From Colius striatus (Eukaryota > Chordata > Aves > Coliiformes > Coliidae): a stretch of DNA of 64,000 bases. Position 1 is the first letter of the stretch, and every line of letters starts with the position of its first letter. The notes beneath the pieces were generated by a model. That model had not been told where the DNA came from. It saw only the letters and a program-made list of their open reading frames with translations, and did no database searches. The translations under genes and the position numbers were made by a program. Positions 12,201-24,100 of the stretch are shown here, piece by piece. Location: NCBI RefSeq assembly GCF_028858725.1, contig NC_084790.1:6392001-6456000 (forward strand), written 5' to 3'.

Positions 12201-13637
12201 GAGCAAGTAATTTTGCTCCTCTGAGTTTTCCTGTTAAATAGAATTGTTTCCTGTTGACCGAATTGCATGTGCCTCACCTTAATTATGTGCCTCATGAGTA
12301 ACTATCTGGGTAAACTGGTTGCATGGGTGATCACAGAATAGTTTGGATTGGAAGGGAACCTTGAAGAGCATCTAGTCCAACATGGCCCCCTGCAATGGGC
12401 AGGGACATCTTTCACTAGGTCAGGGTGCTCAAAGCTCCATCCAACCTGACCTTGAACACTGCAGGGGTGTGACACCCACAGCTTCTCTGGACACCCTTGT
12501 CTGAGTGTCTTACCACCCTCATCATGAAACATTTTCTCCTTATGTCCAGTGTAAACCTGCTGTCTTTCAGTTTAAAACCTCTGACCCTTGTCCTGTCATC
12601 TAGGAACTCCAGTTGCGGTGTTTCACTGAATGCTCTGTGGAGCTCTGTTTCCTGGACTGTAGTGTACTGTACCTGGAGTTCTCTGCTCCTTATTTCCTCA
12701 GTGATACTTGCTGTGGAGGACATTTTTAATAGAAGAGTGTGCCAAATCTTTTGCTGTCCCTGTAGGGCGGCTCAGCAAGGCAGATAAAGAGCTCATAATT
12801 GTGGCTACAAGTACTGTGAACAGATGTCCCTACTGTGTGATTGCACATGGAGCCTTTCATCGGATATATTCCAAGCAGCCAGCGCTGGCTGACCAGGTTA
12901 GTGGGCCTTAATTCAACACCTGGCTTAGCAGGTTTATTGGTGAGCAGTCTGACTAGTATCTGGTGAGGATAGGACCTTGAGGGTAGGGTTTGTGTATCCT
13001 CATCCACCTTTGAAGCAGGATGTGGGGGAGGATGGTAGACCTTTATCATTCATCCTGCTGCCCACATTTGTTGCCGTTTTAATCTGGTGTGTGGAGGAGC
13101 TTGCAGCATCCTGGCAGTGCTGGGTCCTGTTTCAAGAACTCCATTGTAGCAAGCTCAAAAACCCCTGCCATACTTCCTGCGATGAAGGGGGGTAAAAGGG
13201 ATTAGTCTCTTGACTCATAGTAGCCAGGACATCTGGTTGAAGTGCTGGGAAGGAACCTGTGTACTGCCATTTCTTTGGTTTGCTGACCAAAGAAGGTGGT
13301 CAGCCAGTCATACAGAATATATACAGGGCTATTTGTGCTACTTCTGGCTTCTGCCTTCTCACAGGTCACTGTGAACTGGAAACTGGCTGACCTGAGCGAC
13401 CGGGAACTGGCAATGCTGGAGTTTGCTCTAGCAGTCTGTCAGGCTGATAACATCACTGAAGAGCATTTCCAGAAGCTGGAGAGGCACGGTTTTGACCGTG
13501 AAGATGCCTGGGACATAGGCATGATTTCTTCTTTTTTTGCCATGTCTAATCGCATAGCTCATTTTATTGACCTGCGCCCGAACGAGGAGTTCTACATGAT
13601 GGGCAGGGTGCCCCACGGAGAGAAGGAGCAGAGCTGA
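5977..13637 (+). CDS. AhpD/carboxymuconolactone-decarboxylase-like protein, probably mitochondrial
   Basis: Five coding exons (5977-6027, 7811-7972, 9807-9906, 12766-12896, 13365-13637) with GT-AG borders and matching phases give 238 residues. The centre carries the AhpD-type reaction centre: Glu113, then twelve residues on CPYC (Cys125, Cys128), then His132 in CPYCVIAHG, spaced E-x11-CxxC-xxx-H as in AhpD, which reduces peroxide partners through its thiol pair. The preceding FLPNVFKAMCHRPAEF is typical of the 'peroxidase-related' subgroup. The N-terminal 40 or so residues (MSGSLLRGLQLCAARPP onward) have arginines and leucines but no acid until after SSK, which suggests a mitochondrial presequence; this is inference. 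The first ATG after the CpG-island repeat was taken as start. Possible ATTAAA polyadenylation signal at 13735. I do not recognise a gene symbol, and the substrate is unknown. The exon model is strong, the function only family-level. Confidence 0.9.
6028..7810 (+). other. Intron 1 of the AhpD-like gene
   Basis: The intron begins GTGAGT inside the CpG island and ends TTCTCCCCAG. Its first 200 bp remain GC-rich; the rest is ordinary unique-looking sequence. I see no further coding exon, RNA gene or clear mobile element. Confidence 0.6.
10425..11426 (-). mobile_element. Solo LTR of an endogenous retrovirus, ERVL-like
   Basis: The element is about 1.0 kb, bounded by TGTCGTGG at the left and AGAACA at the right. 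It is flanked on both sides by the same five bases, CTGTG (10420-10424 and 11427-11431), a clean target-site duplication. The TGTCGTGGTTTA terminus matches an abundant avian LTR group whose sense strand is usually the opposite one, so the element is read as minus. No internal retroviral region is present, so it is a solo LTR left by recombination. It sits antisense in intron 3 of the AhpD-like gene. The 5-bp duplication favours ERVL; the family is inferred. Confidence 0.8.
12331..12605 (-). mobile_element. CR1 LINE 3' fragment
   Basis: The plus strand starts with the reverse complement of the CR1 3' end (CACAGAATAGTTTGGATTGG, then a variant of 'accttaaagatcatctagtcc') and runs into the familiar CR1 phrase about the 'cttatgtccagtgtaaacctg' region. 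It is a 5'-truncated, diverged copy in intron 3 of the AhpD-like gene, ending about 160 bp before exon 4. Confidence 0.85.
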
Positions 13638-13734
13638 GCGTGCCTGACACTGCTCTTCACAGCTGTGCATCTGAAAGATTGATCCAGCTCTTAATTCTAA
13701 AGCTAGTGTGGCTTGTTTCTGAATATGTAAAAGG

Positions 13735-13740
13735 ATTAAA
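13735..13740 (+). terminator. Candidate polyadenylation signal of the AhpD-like gene
   Basis: ATTAAA lies about 100 bp after the stop codon and just before the CR1 copy that fills the gap to DCAF10. It is the nearest canonical-type signal, and use is not proven. Confidence 0.4.
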
Positions 13741-13801
13741 AAGTTAATGCCAGTTTGTAGCTGTGAGAGGTGGTGGGTTTCCCTTTTCTCTGTGTTTCGA
13801 C

Positions 13802-14210
13802 GTCTAGTGAGACTGGAACATCTTTCTTATGAAGAAAGGCTGTGGGACCTGGTGCAGTTTAGCCTGAAAAAGAGAAGACTGAAGGGGGACCTCATTAACA
13901 CTTCCAAGTACTTAAAGAATGGATGTCAGGAGGATGGGGTGACACTTTTTTCTGTAGTGTCTAGTGACAGGACATGGGGTAATGTTCATAAAAGTTCCAC
14001 TTAAACACAAGGGAAAAACTTCGCTGTTGAGGTGAGGGAGCCCTGGCACAGGCTGCCCAGGGAGGGTGTGGAGGCTTCTTCTCTGGAGGTTTCCAAACAC
14101 GCCTGGGCACGTTCCTGTGTGACCTGATCTACGTGGACCTGCTTTAGCAGGGGCTTGGGCTGGATGAGCTCTAGAGGTCTCTTCCAAGTCGCACCACTGA
14201 TTCTCGGGTA
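13802..14210 (+). mobile_element. CR1 LINE 3' end, sense
   Basis: The stretch from 'tggaacatctttcttatgaagaaaggctg' to 'ctctagaggtctcttccaag' is the diverged CR1 3' tail in the plus orientation, including the CR1 phrases for 'aagagaagactgaagggggacct' and 'gggctggatgagctctagaggt'. It occupies most of the intergenic gap between the AhpD-like gene and DCAF10 and abuts the DCAF10 CpG island. Confidence 0.87.
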
Positions 14211-14214
14211 CACG

Positions 14215-15130
14215 TTGACCCCAGTGCAGCGCTCCCGTCAGGCTGGAAGAGCGTGGCGCCGGTCCCGGCCCTGGCCGCGCGGTATCCGGCTCGCTGGCTC
14301 CCGCCGTGACCCAACGCGAGCTGTCCGGCCAGCGCGGCGCGGCGGGAGCCGGCGCACCGGGCTGCGGCCGCGCCTCTGCAGGCGCGCGGGGGCGGCGGAG
14401 CCCCGGGGCCGAGCGCCGCGCCGCAGCCGGGGCGGCGTCACGTGTCCGCAGCGGGGCCGCGGCGGGCGGTGACGCGGGAGGGGGCGGGGGCCGCGCAGGC
14501 GCGGTGCCGCCGGCGGAGGGCAGACGGAGGCGCGGCGATGCCCGCGCCCGGCGCCCGATGAGTGCTGAGGCGGAGGCCCCCCGGGCGGGGACCGGCCCGG
14601 CGGACCCGGGGCCCGGCTCGCCCGCCGCCATGGAACCGGCGCTGCCGCCCGCTTCCCCGCGGGCGGCGCCGGGGGACGGCCTGTTCGGGTGGCTGCGCGG
14701 GCGCTGCCTGGGCCGCAGCGCCGCCGTGGACCCGGCGCGGGACACCTTCCGCGCCATGACCGGGCTGTACGGCTCCATCCAGCCCGCCGACTCCGTGTAC
14801 CTCAGCACCCGCACGCACGGCGCCGTCTTCAACCTCGAGTACTCTCCCGACGGGTAGGGGCTGCGCGCGGCTCCGCGGGTGCTCCGCACCGCACCGCCGG
14901 CCGCGCCCGCCGGCGCCGCTGCGCCTCGCCTGCCGCCGGGCAGACGGACGGGCACCGCACGGTACCCGCGCCGCGGGGCACCGCGCTCGGCTGCGCGGGG
15001 TGGAGGGTGCGAGATACCCCGGCTTGCAGGAGCCCAGCGGGGCCCGGCCGAAGTCCGTCCTGGTGGTTGGAGGGGGCAGGTGACCCCCCCCCCCCGTCAC
15101 CCTCTGCCTCGGGGCCGGCTTTTGTCGCCA
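14215..15130 (+). promoter_or_regulatory. CpG island promoter of DCAF10
   Basis: A CpG-dense, GC-rich block begins directly after the CR1 tail and covers the first DCAF10 exon and the start of its first intron. There is no TATA box. The transcription start is likely between about 14300 and 14530, judged only from composition and distance to the start codon. Confidence 0.75.
14538..14561 (+). CDS. Upstream ORF overlapping the DCAF10 start (ATGA)
   Basis: An ATG at 14538 opens a seven-codon frame (MPAPGAR) whose TGA stop at 14559-14561 shares two bases with the in-frame DCAF10 ATG at 14558, forming ATGA. The uORF start has G at -3; the DCAF10 ATG at 14558 has a poor context (C at -3, A at +4). 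This arrangement could allow termination-reinitiation, but translation of the uORF is an inference. Confidence 0.4.
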   Translation: MPAPGAR

Positions 15131-18100
15131 CGGTGTGCCTGTGGCACAGGGAGCGTGAGCGCTGAGGCGGCTCAGCTGGTCAAGTACCGGGATTCTCTCG
15201 GGGGAGACGGGGCTGGGCTCGGCAGGCCCGTGCGCGAGTCTGGCGTGGTGCGGCGGGTGCCACCCGCGCGACCCCACGGGCCTGGAGCCCGCCACGCCGC
15301 GAGCCCTCTGCAGGCGCTTCGCTCCAGGCCAGCGGCCGCCTTGCGGGCAGCAGGCACAGAACGGCGCGGGTGGAGCTGGAGAGCCATAGCAGACCGCGCT
15401 CCCTTGAACGGGCAGCGCATCCCTCTGCCTGGCTTTGCTCCCACCTCCTCGGCAGTTCTTCCTGCAGATGGGGGAACGATAAACCGAGGTGCAAGATCGA
15501 GAACAAGGTGCTGGAACCATTTCTTGAACTGGCAGAAGCATTCATGTCAGCTGTCCTCAGAGAGCCAAGTTTCTGATGGTAGTGCAGCCCTTACTGGTTC
15601 GTTTAGGATTCCATGACTTTTCTGGGTCTGCGCTGACGAATGAGGTGATAGGTCCTGCAATGCACTTGTGTAACAGTGTAGACAAATGACAGCTGGAGTC
15701 AGAGCAGAAGAGGTCCTGGAGCACCAGCTTTAAGCAGAGTGGATTCCATTCAGAGACATCTGCATATTTGTCTACTACTGTAGGCTTATAGGTGAAGTTT
15801 TCTTGGCAGAGAGACCTCGCAGTCTTGGGCAGTCTCAACAGTGTTTTCAGTTGAGGTAGTCAGAATTGAAATATCCCTTACCTTTGGCTGGTCAGCTTTT
15901 CTGTTTTCAGTGTGTTTTCATCAGAACGTAATTCTGATTTCTCTACACATCCGAACTGATTGTGCAGTGAAGATGAGCTTCAACTCTTTATGTGTCTCTC
16001 TGTCTCTGAAGAGGACAATGTTAAGCTTCAGAAACTATCAAAACTTGTTCTCAGGTGACTGTTACTGGAAAGTAACTTCTTTTGTAGATACCCAGCCAGA
16101 TGTGTTTAAGGTTTCCAAGGCACAGGATCCTCTGCTGTACAAAGAGGCCATTCCATTGCCTTAGCTGCAGTGCCTAAAGTGGAAAAATACCCACATGTGG
16201 CTGTTCTGTACTGCTGTGGTCATCACCAGTAGCAGTACAGCTGGGTTGTGGTTTAAGATTATGTGTGCAAGATTTTGGCAAAAGATGTAATTCTGTATTC
16301 CTCCCCACGTCCCTTGTGCTTGATGCTTGTGAGGCTGCACGATGAGCTAAAACAGACACCTTCCCTTCCCTCTCTGTAAATGAATCCAGCAAAAACGTTA
16401 TCTTGTCAAAGGGATGTGTCCGTGAACCTGGTGTTTCATGTGGCTACAGGGCTTGGCCTAGCAGACCACAAGTGGTGTTGAGTGTAGGCTTGTACCATGG
16501 TACTGAACCTCAGTTACCTTAATACCAAATGAAACAGTGCAAACCTTGCTCACTTCTGTGTGATTCTCTCCTGGTTAGGCTCAGCTTAGAGCAGTCACAG
16601 GCCTGCCCTAACCCATGCTGGCCAAACATCCTGTGCACCTGAGACTGTGGTCTCTCTGTATCTTCTCTCAAGGGAAGTGACCATGCTTTATCCCTGTTCC
16701 TTACCCCTTCTGTCAGCCTCTGACTCTTCAAAGCACTGTTCTGAGGCCACAGCAAGGATCTTGCCTTTGGGCTGTGTGTACACTGCTGGTGAGGTCTCAC
16801 CCACCTGTGGGGAACTGCTGCTTGGGGGCTCACATTGCAGACTGAGGGTTTTTGAGGCATGCTACCCTCTTGTTGTAACACTGCTGTCCTAGTCAGAGTT
16901 GTTGCAGGAGTAGGGCAACTTCTCAGCTTTCCTACAGGTCAGCTTCACTAATTTAGCAGGTCAGACTTCACTGTCAAATCACTGTTCTTCATGAGACCTT
17001 TCTATCAATACTCTATGAGAAACCAGTGCAAAGCTAGATTGCCTGTCTGAGCTGTGGATAGCTAATGTTTTCCGTGTCCCCTGCACGGATCTCCCTGGTC
17101 TCATTCTCAGATAATGTGTACCCTGGACAAGGTCTTTGATTGTTTTATTTTTTCTCTGAGAACACAAGCAGTAAGTGGAAAGCCTTCATGTGTGGAAACA
17201 AAGACGTGTTTTTAAGGGAGTTTAATGCCCTTGAAAATGTACTTCTTGGAATTAGTTCTGATTTTTGGCAAGGGAATTTGGTGGTACAGTGAGATACTAA
17301 ATCTCCAGGCTGCTCTGTGTCCTTGGTGTAATAATGGTATCGTGGGTTAGCATCTGTTGTGAAATTAATCTCAAACAACATGGATAGCAATAAGCCATGT
17401 TCCTAGCCTGAGTCTCTGCCCCATTTAGACTGTTGCCAGTGCCTTGCTGCCTTTGACCATTGCTTCCATAACAACACAACTGCATTTAGAAAACAACACC
17501 TTTTATCAGAGAACTCTTTCTTTGAGCTTAATAGTGTGTGATGTCTGATAGCAATCCTGTGACTCCTTGCCATTTTAGAAAGTAAAGCTTTCCAATCTGA
17601 ACATTACTCGGTTACAGAAAGGACAGATATTTTAAATAAACCTTTTAATCAGTCTTATTTCTGCCTTTAGTATCTGAACATTACTCAGTTGCAGAAAGGA
17701 CAGATATTTTAAATAAACCTTTTAATCAGTCTTATTTCTGCCTTTAGGATTTACTGGCTTCATGCTATTCTGATGTAGAGAAATAGAGAGGGCAACAGCA
17801 GCGCTGCTTGAGTAGCTGGATTATTGGGGAAGAGTGGTGTCCTTTGGAGTTGTTTAAATATTCTGCTCCTGAGTCTGCAGTGTGAATGTCATCTTTATGC
17901 TGCTTTTGGGGGGATGCCAAATTGAATAGTCACCAAAGTCAGGGTTATGGAAGGAGATGAGGAAATGATATGTCTTTACCCTGAAGAAGCTGGTGGTTGC
18001 ACCTCAGCACTGGCTGCCTGTTACGAAGCGGTGGTGTAGCTGGGGTAGCATCTGTAAAGGTTTCAGGGAAATGTAGTTGATAAGGAGATTGGATGGGGTT

Positions 18101-21100
18101 GTTACTATATGTTACTCTCCTTAATGAAGGCTACATGCAGTGGCAGAAGGTACCTTATCCAAAGGTGGCTTGCAGCTGGTTGGCTCACGTGTGAGCAAGG
18201 TGCCAGCACTCCGTACAGACTGCACTTCCTTTCTCAGTACAGCCTCTGTTGGACCCTTGCATTTTACAGAACTCTCCATCTAGTCATCTGACACACTGAA
18301 AAGCAAAGTACTGTGTCTTAGAACACCCCAAGAAGTGTTACCAGTGAATGGACAGGGGGATGTTCTGACACAGGCACAGTCTTATGGGAAATCTGCAGTA
18401 GAATTACAGAGGAGATGCCTTTCTACTTACTCTTGGGTGCTGATGTTTGTTTTTTCTTTTTCCTGCAACATTAAGCAAATATCCTCACATGAACAAAGTA
18501 GCAAGTTTCATGACAGAGCTTGATTCTTCTTTTTTCCCTAGACAGAAAACCTGGGTTCATGCATTGCACTGCTGTGGTGGGACAAATCACCTCCAAGTAA
18601 CTTCTGAAAAAACCCACTGATATAAATACAGGTCACTGTGATTTCAGTAATGCCATCGTGGATCTATGAAGTACATAGACCTTATGAAACAATCACCTTG
18701 CATGTTTACAAAAATAAAGTGAGTTAAAAGAGCTTGCGGTCTGTCAAGCAAATGCACCAGTTGTGCATTACTTACACCAACAGCCAGGCAAGAGAAGAGT
18801 CCCTTGAAAAGGAGTTAGAGAAGGTAACTTCTCCAGAATAAAACAACATACTGGTTTGTTCTACGAGTTTTGTGTATTAAGTGCTTGAAAACAGGCAAGA
18901 GGGCAATAAAAAAATACACATAGTGCTGCAGACTCTGTGCAGTGTAAACAGAAAACCAAGCTAAGTAATGGTGAAGCTGTGTTTCTGTAAGGACAGGGAA
19001 TGAAGGTTAGCTGAGTGCACACAGATGTCATTTCTTTCCTACCCCAAATACAAATGTTTCTTCTTTGCTCTGCTTCCCTGCAGGTCAGTGTTGACTGTTG
19101 CTTGTGAACAGACTGAAGTACTGCTTTTTGACCCTATATCTTCAAAGCACATCAAAACTCTCTCTGAAGCTCACGAAGACTGTGTAAATAATATCAGGTA
19201 GGTCAGAAGGAATATTTTGTCTTACCATAGATGCTTTTCTTATGACAAGTTTGTGTTGTGAGGCACTTGGCTGTAGTTTGTGTGTGCCATTCTCTTTCTC
19301 TCTGGTACTGGAAATGAGGAAAGGCTGGAAAAGGGAAGAGGAGGGGTCTGAAAGTGGCGATGGCAGTGTATGATACTGGCATGTGATTTGTTGTGGCAGG
19401 AGCTGCAGTTTATGAATGAGGGGGAATGTTAAGGTGTTATCACCTGTTTTATCTGGCCTTTGGAATGCCTTGATTGAATGTAGTAAATTGGTGTGTAACA
19501 GGTAGAAGTGCAAATCTGAGACTATGGCAAGATTAGATATTTACATGACTATGGCTGGTATTTTGAATCCCAGGAGATTTGAATCCCAGAGAAAAATTTC
19601 TAAGCACAGACTGTCTGCTTTAAATACAGGTATGGTAAAGAAGAGCTGTGAAATGATTTCTGTAGTTCAACTAAAACTCAGTCTTTATGGTTTTGCCGAT
19701 TTCTCAGGATGAAGTGAGAAACAGCGACTGCAGGAACCTAATTGATCGGTATTTTTGTCATGTACTGTTTTTCCTTGTAAATTCAATTATTCTTAGCTGT
19801 TCTAGGTCTCAGGATAGACTTTGATTCTACATACTTAAGACACTTTAACCTTGTGGAAAGTACTGCAGTCACTCTTCATTCAGATTCTCAAAGCAGAAGG
19901 AAAACAAACTCCAAAACTAAACGCAAAGCAAAGCACCCCAGGACAAGTGTAAAAGCAATCTGAGCACTTCTCCTCAAAAGAGCTGAATAAATTGTGGGAT
20001 GCCAATGTCTTTACACATTCATCAGATAAACTGATGTTTTTCACAAGCTGACTGTCCTTAGCAGAGACTGAAGTTTTACAGCAGTTGGATGTCTTTCAGA
20101 AAAGCTAAAGTAAAAGCTGGGGCTGGCTGGCACAAATAGAAGAGGAGATGTTGAGAACATGCGTTTCTGTAAGGAAATACAGCTTTTAACACGTCTTGCA
20201 TACTGATGGTTGTCCTTTAAACGTGCTTGTTTTTGAGATAAAGCTAGGTGAGAAATAAAGCCATGTTACCAAGGTACTGGAAGGCAAAGGCAAAGTGGGT
20301 TTATTTTTATTTTTATTTTTATACGTTGCTAATTCAGTGTCAAATCCTTACATTTAAACTGCTCTCACTGTGGTTTCAAGTGAGTCAGATTGGATCATGT
20401 TTTCCAAACTGCATCCCTTGACTTATTGACTCTCTCTGTTGCAGTTAACTGTGCTGATGTTGGAAATGTATCTCATTCCTTGGTTGAGAACAGCATTGAA
20501 ACTTCCTGCCATTTTCTACTCTTGTTCAAGAGATCTCCTTTCTTACCACTTTCATCGTCTCTGAGGCTTTATAAGTCCATTCTTGGTCCTTTAATGTCTT
20601 TTCTCTGTGTAGGTTGAGTTACATCAAAATACCAGTACTGCCTCCATCCAAACGGATAGCTCTCAGATCTACTGTTAATCAGCAGATTAGTGTAGTAAAC
20701 TAGCAACCTGTAGTAAACATTCTGCTTGCCTTCTAAGTGCATCTTAAAGCTTTATTTTGTGTTTATGGGATATTGGTATCGTTTTCTGGATGTTCCTGCA
20801 TGTCCCCATTTGCTGTTACAAACTTAGTTACAAGGAACTTACCTCTATTCTGTAATGCATGATTAGTGTGGCATTACCTGGAGTATTGTTCTGCTTAAGG
20901 AGCAGAACTTCAGGCACTATAGTACTACAAGAATGCCTCGTAGTAAGCACCTAAATGAAGTGCCATTACTACTGTGCCCTATAGCAGGTGCCTCAGAGGT
21001 ATGGATGAACAGGGAAGCCTGCAGTGGTCCTCTTCATCAGTCTTCTGGTCACTGGGGATTTGTCTGTACCCAACTGAAGCAGGTTCTTTTTCTTTTCACC

Positions 21101-24100
21101 TGAATTCGTTCACGTTTTGAGCTTACTTAAGAACTTTCCCACAACACAAATGTATTACACAAAGGTAATTGATGTTTTTTTAAAATTCTTACTAGCTTAG
21201 TTTGAGGCCTCTGGTTTTTTTCTTAAGTAGGAAGAATCTCTTATTTACTTTCTCTGTGGCAATCAGTTTTACATGCCTGAGTCGTATGCACCTTGAATTA
21301 TCTGGTTTTCAAGTGAACTCCAGTATAGTTGGTTGTTGGTGGTATGGAAGCTTTTCAATACTGTTTGTATCTCTGTTGTGGTTTTAAGCCCAGCAGGGCA
21401 CAAAGAACCATGCATCTGCTTGCTCACTCCCCTGCCTAGTCCTCATGGTGGGATGGGAAGGAGAAAACGTAACTGAGAGCCCCCTGAACAGACAGGGACA
21501 AGGAGGACTCACTCCCCAGTTACAGTTCGGACTGCTCAACCTGAGGAAGAAAACTAAATTGATGTAGTCCACCATCAACCAAAAGAAAACCAAACAGAAA
21601 ACAAAACAGAACAAGATGGTGAGAAAATACAGCTATCCCTTTCAGACTCCTTTCCAAATCCCTCCCCTCTTTGGGTGCTGACACTCCATTCCAGTATCTC
21701 CACATCCTTCCATCAGTGGCATGGGGGACAGGAAATGGGAGTGTGTTCCCTCCATCACCAATGGTCTCTGCTGCTTCTTCCTGCTCAGGGGAAGAGGAGT
21801 CCTCACATATCTCCTCCTCCTTGGATGTGGAGTACTCCCCAGGCTGCTGACAGGTCTTGACCCTGCTGTTCTCCTCCATGGGTGCAGGGGACAGCCCCTA
21901 CCTCATTGCAGGAAACGGGGAGGTGATGTCTGCTCAGGCACCCTCCTTCCTCACCGGCTTCAGGATGTGCTTGGCCACGTCTCTCTCATCCCACTCCTTC
22001 CACCTCATCATCTTGCTGCAGATTTCCACTTTTTAAATAGTGCTCCCACAGATACCTGAGTGGCCTGACCTGGTGTGAGAGGTGGGTTCAGCTTAGAGCT
22101 GGAGGAGGTTCTGAGCAACTTCTTACAGGACCTTCTGCAGCCCTCTGCCCCTGTTACAATAAAAAACCCCAACTGGCCCCACACAAACCCACCACGATCT
22201 ACCTCTCTATTTGTTCTGAAAGCTGTTTGTGGTGAGTGAAGCAGGCTTGCCTGTAACATCCAAGATAAAGGCAAATGATGTGCAAACAAAATACATCTTC
22301 AGTTTTAATTCCACATTGAAAATCTGAAATGTTGGTTTCTTCCCATTGTAGCTGGTTATTTTTGTGTGGGAGTTGTTGCTGTTTGTACATTATGTGGACA
22401 CATTCTAAGTCTGTTAAAAAAACCAGAAAGATAGCATGCTGTTTCTAGGGGTAACATGTCTCTGCGTAGATCATGTCTCTGTGTAGATCATTCTGGCCTT
22501 GGTACTCTCAGGCAGCTACTCCCAAAACCTATTACTGACTTGTTTTTATAATAGGTTTTATTTTCTCTGTTACATCAGATAGGACTTTTTTTCCCAATTG
22601 CCTTTGTCAGGCTTGAATTCCAAACAAAACAGTATCCTCTGCCCCTGTGAAAGTAAAGGCATGTGTAAATTGCAGTGGGAATGGAGTATGAAGACCTTAA
22701 GTCTGTGTAATGCAGACTAATTGATTTTATCCAGTGATTTTTCTCAACCAAATAACTTGTCTAAGTATACTTTCAGGGAAAGTCTTGCCTTCACTTGGTG
22801 TTTTTGAAAGTTCTTGCAGTTGCTTGAGTAAGCTCTAGATTTGTTCAATTTATTACCTCGCTAAGCCTTTTTAGTGCTGATTCCAGCCCTTCTGTCCCCT
22901 TCTGTCTGATGAAGCCCATGTACATCAGATATCCTTTCCTTCTGTAATCACCTGAAGGTGGTCAAGCTGTCAAGTACTTCTCCAGGCAAGACTTTTATAT
23001 ACTTTCAATCTTGGCTGAAGACCAGAGATTATCATAATAAAGACTCACATCCTGGACAGGTGAAGTGGTTAACCTGATCAGTGTAGTAATCTGACTAGTG
23101 TGACCCATATTCTTTAACACTTTGTCATCATCTCCCAGCATGGCTTCAGTGACGAGCCTGTCATCGGCTAGGAATGCAGGATCTCAAGACCTGCCAAGTG
23201 CAGAACGTACACAGTGTGTATGAGGCACCGTGCTTGTGATGTAACTTCACTGCTGCATAAAAGTGTGCTGTAGAACCCCAGGTCTGTAAATACCTTGTGA
23301 AGTAGAGGGTAGTAGGCTTGCTCTTCTTGAGGTGGAATGTCATATTGTGATTCAGACTCAAATCTGGAATGCATGTCTTTATTGAAGGAGTTCATAACTT
23401 TGGGTAGCCTTGTGTGTGCCACTTGTGCAAAGGCCACTTCCAAAGGTGATCCGAAATTCTCATCCTAAACAGTGCTCTGCACTTGTGTTTTGAAAGGCGT
23501 GCCTGCATTTGTGCATTTGAGAAGCCCAGCTTCATGTGCCAGCTTCAAACACGTGAACTGCACTGTGGGAAAGGCAGAAGCACGGGTACAGAATCCCCTT
23601 GCTGTTTGATGGATTGTCCAGGTGGTGTGAAGCCTTCCTGGGTGCAGGAGGTCTGCGTGGCTCCTTCCAGCTCTGCAGCTGAAGTGCCTTGTGCCCCTGG
23701 GGCATTGTGGAGCTGAGTGGGCTCCAAAGCAAAGATGGAATGAAATTAAGGGTCTAGGGAAATGGGAAAACAGTGTTCAGATTTACATCTAATACATGTT
23801 TCCAAGATAGCAATGTGTGTAGTAGGAACCATGTGGTTAGTGAACCAAGCTGTGCACTGGACAGTTAGTCTTCTGGATTGTGTCTCAGGAAAGTATCATG
23901 TACATCCCCTGTAAAACCACGGGGCCACCCTTTCAGCATGCTTGGTGCAGACATGCTGTGTGCCTCAGGCATCTGCGCAGAGCTCTGGCCACACTACAGA
24001 GTGGCAGGAGGTCTGGTTGGAAAGGGCCTCTGGGGATGTATCACCTGTAATAGCCTTCTGGTCACAGCAGCACCTTGGGCTGCCTCACCAGCACCCTGAT

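Noticed and set aside
13912-14955. 347-codon minus-strand frame at the DCAF10 promoter
   Set aside because: It crosses a CR1 tail and the antisense of DCAF10 exon 1; low-complexity Pro/Ala/Arg residues only.
17642-17671. Extra DCAF10 exon after the duplicated acceptor-like TTTAG
   Set aside because: No in-frame coding sequence follows and the known protein is already continuous across exons 1 and 2.
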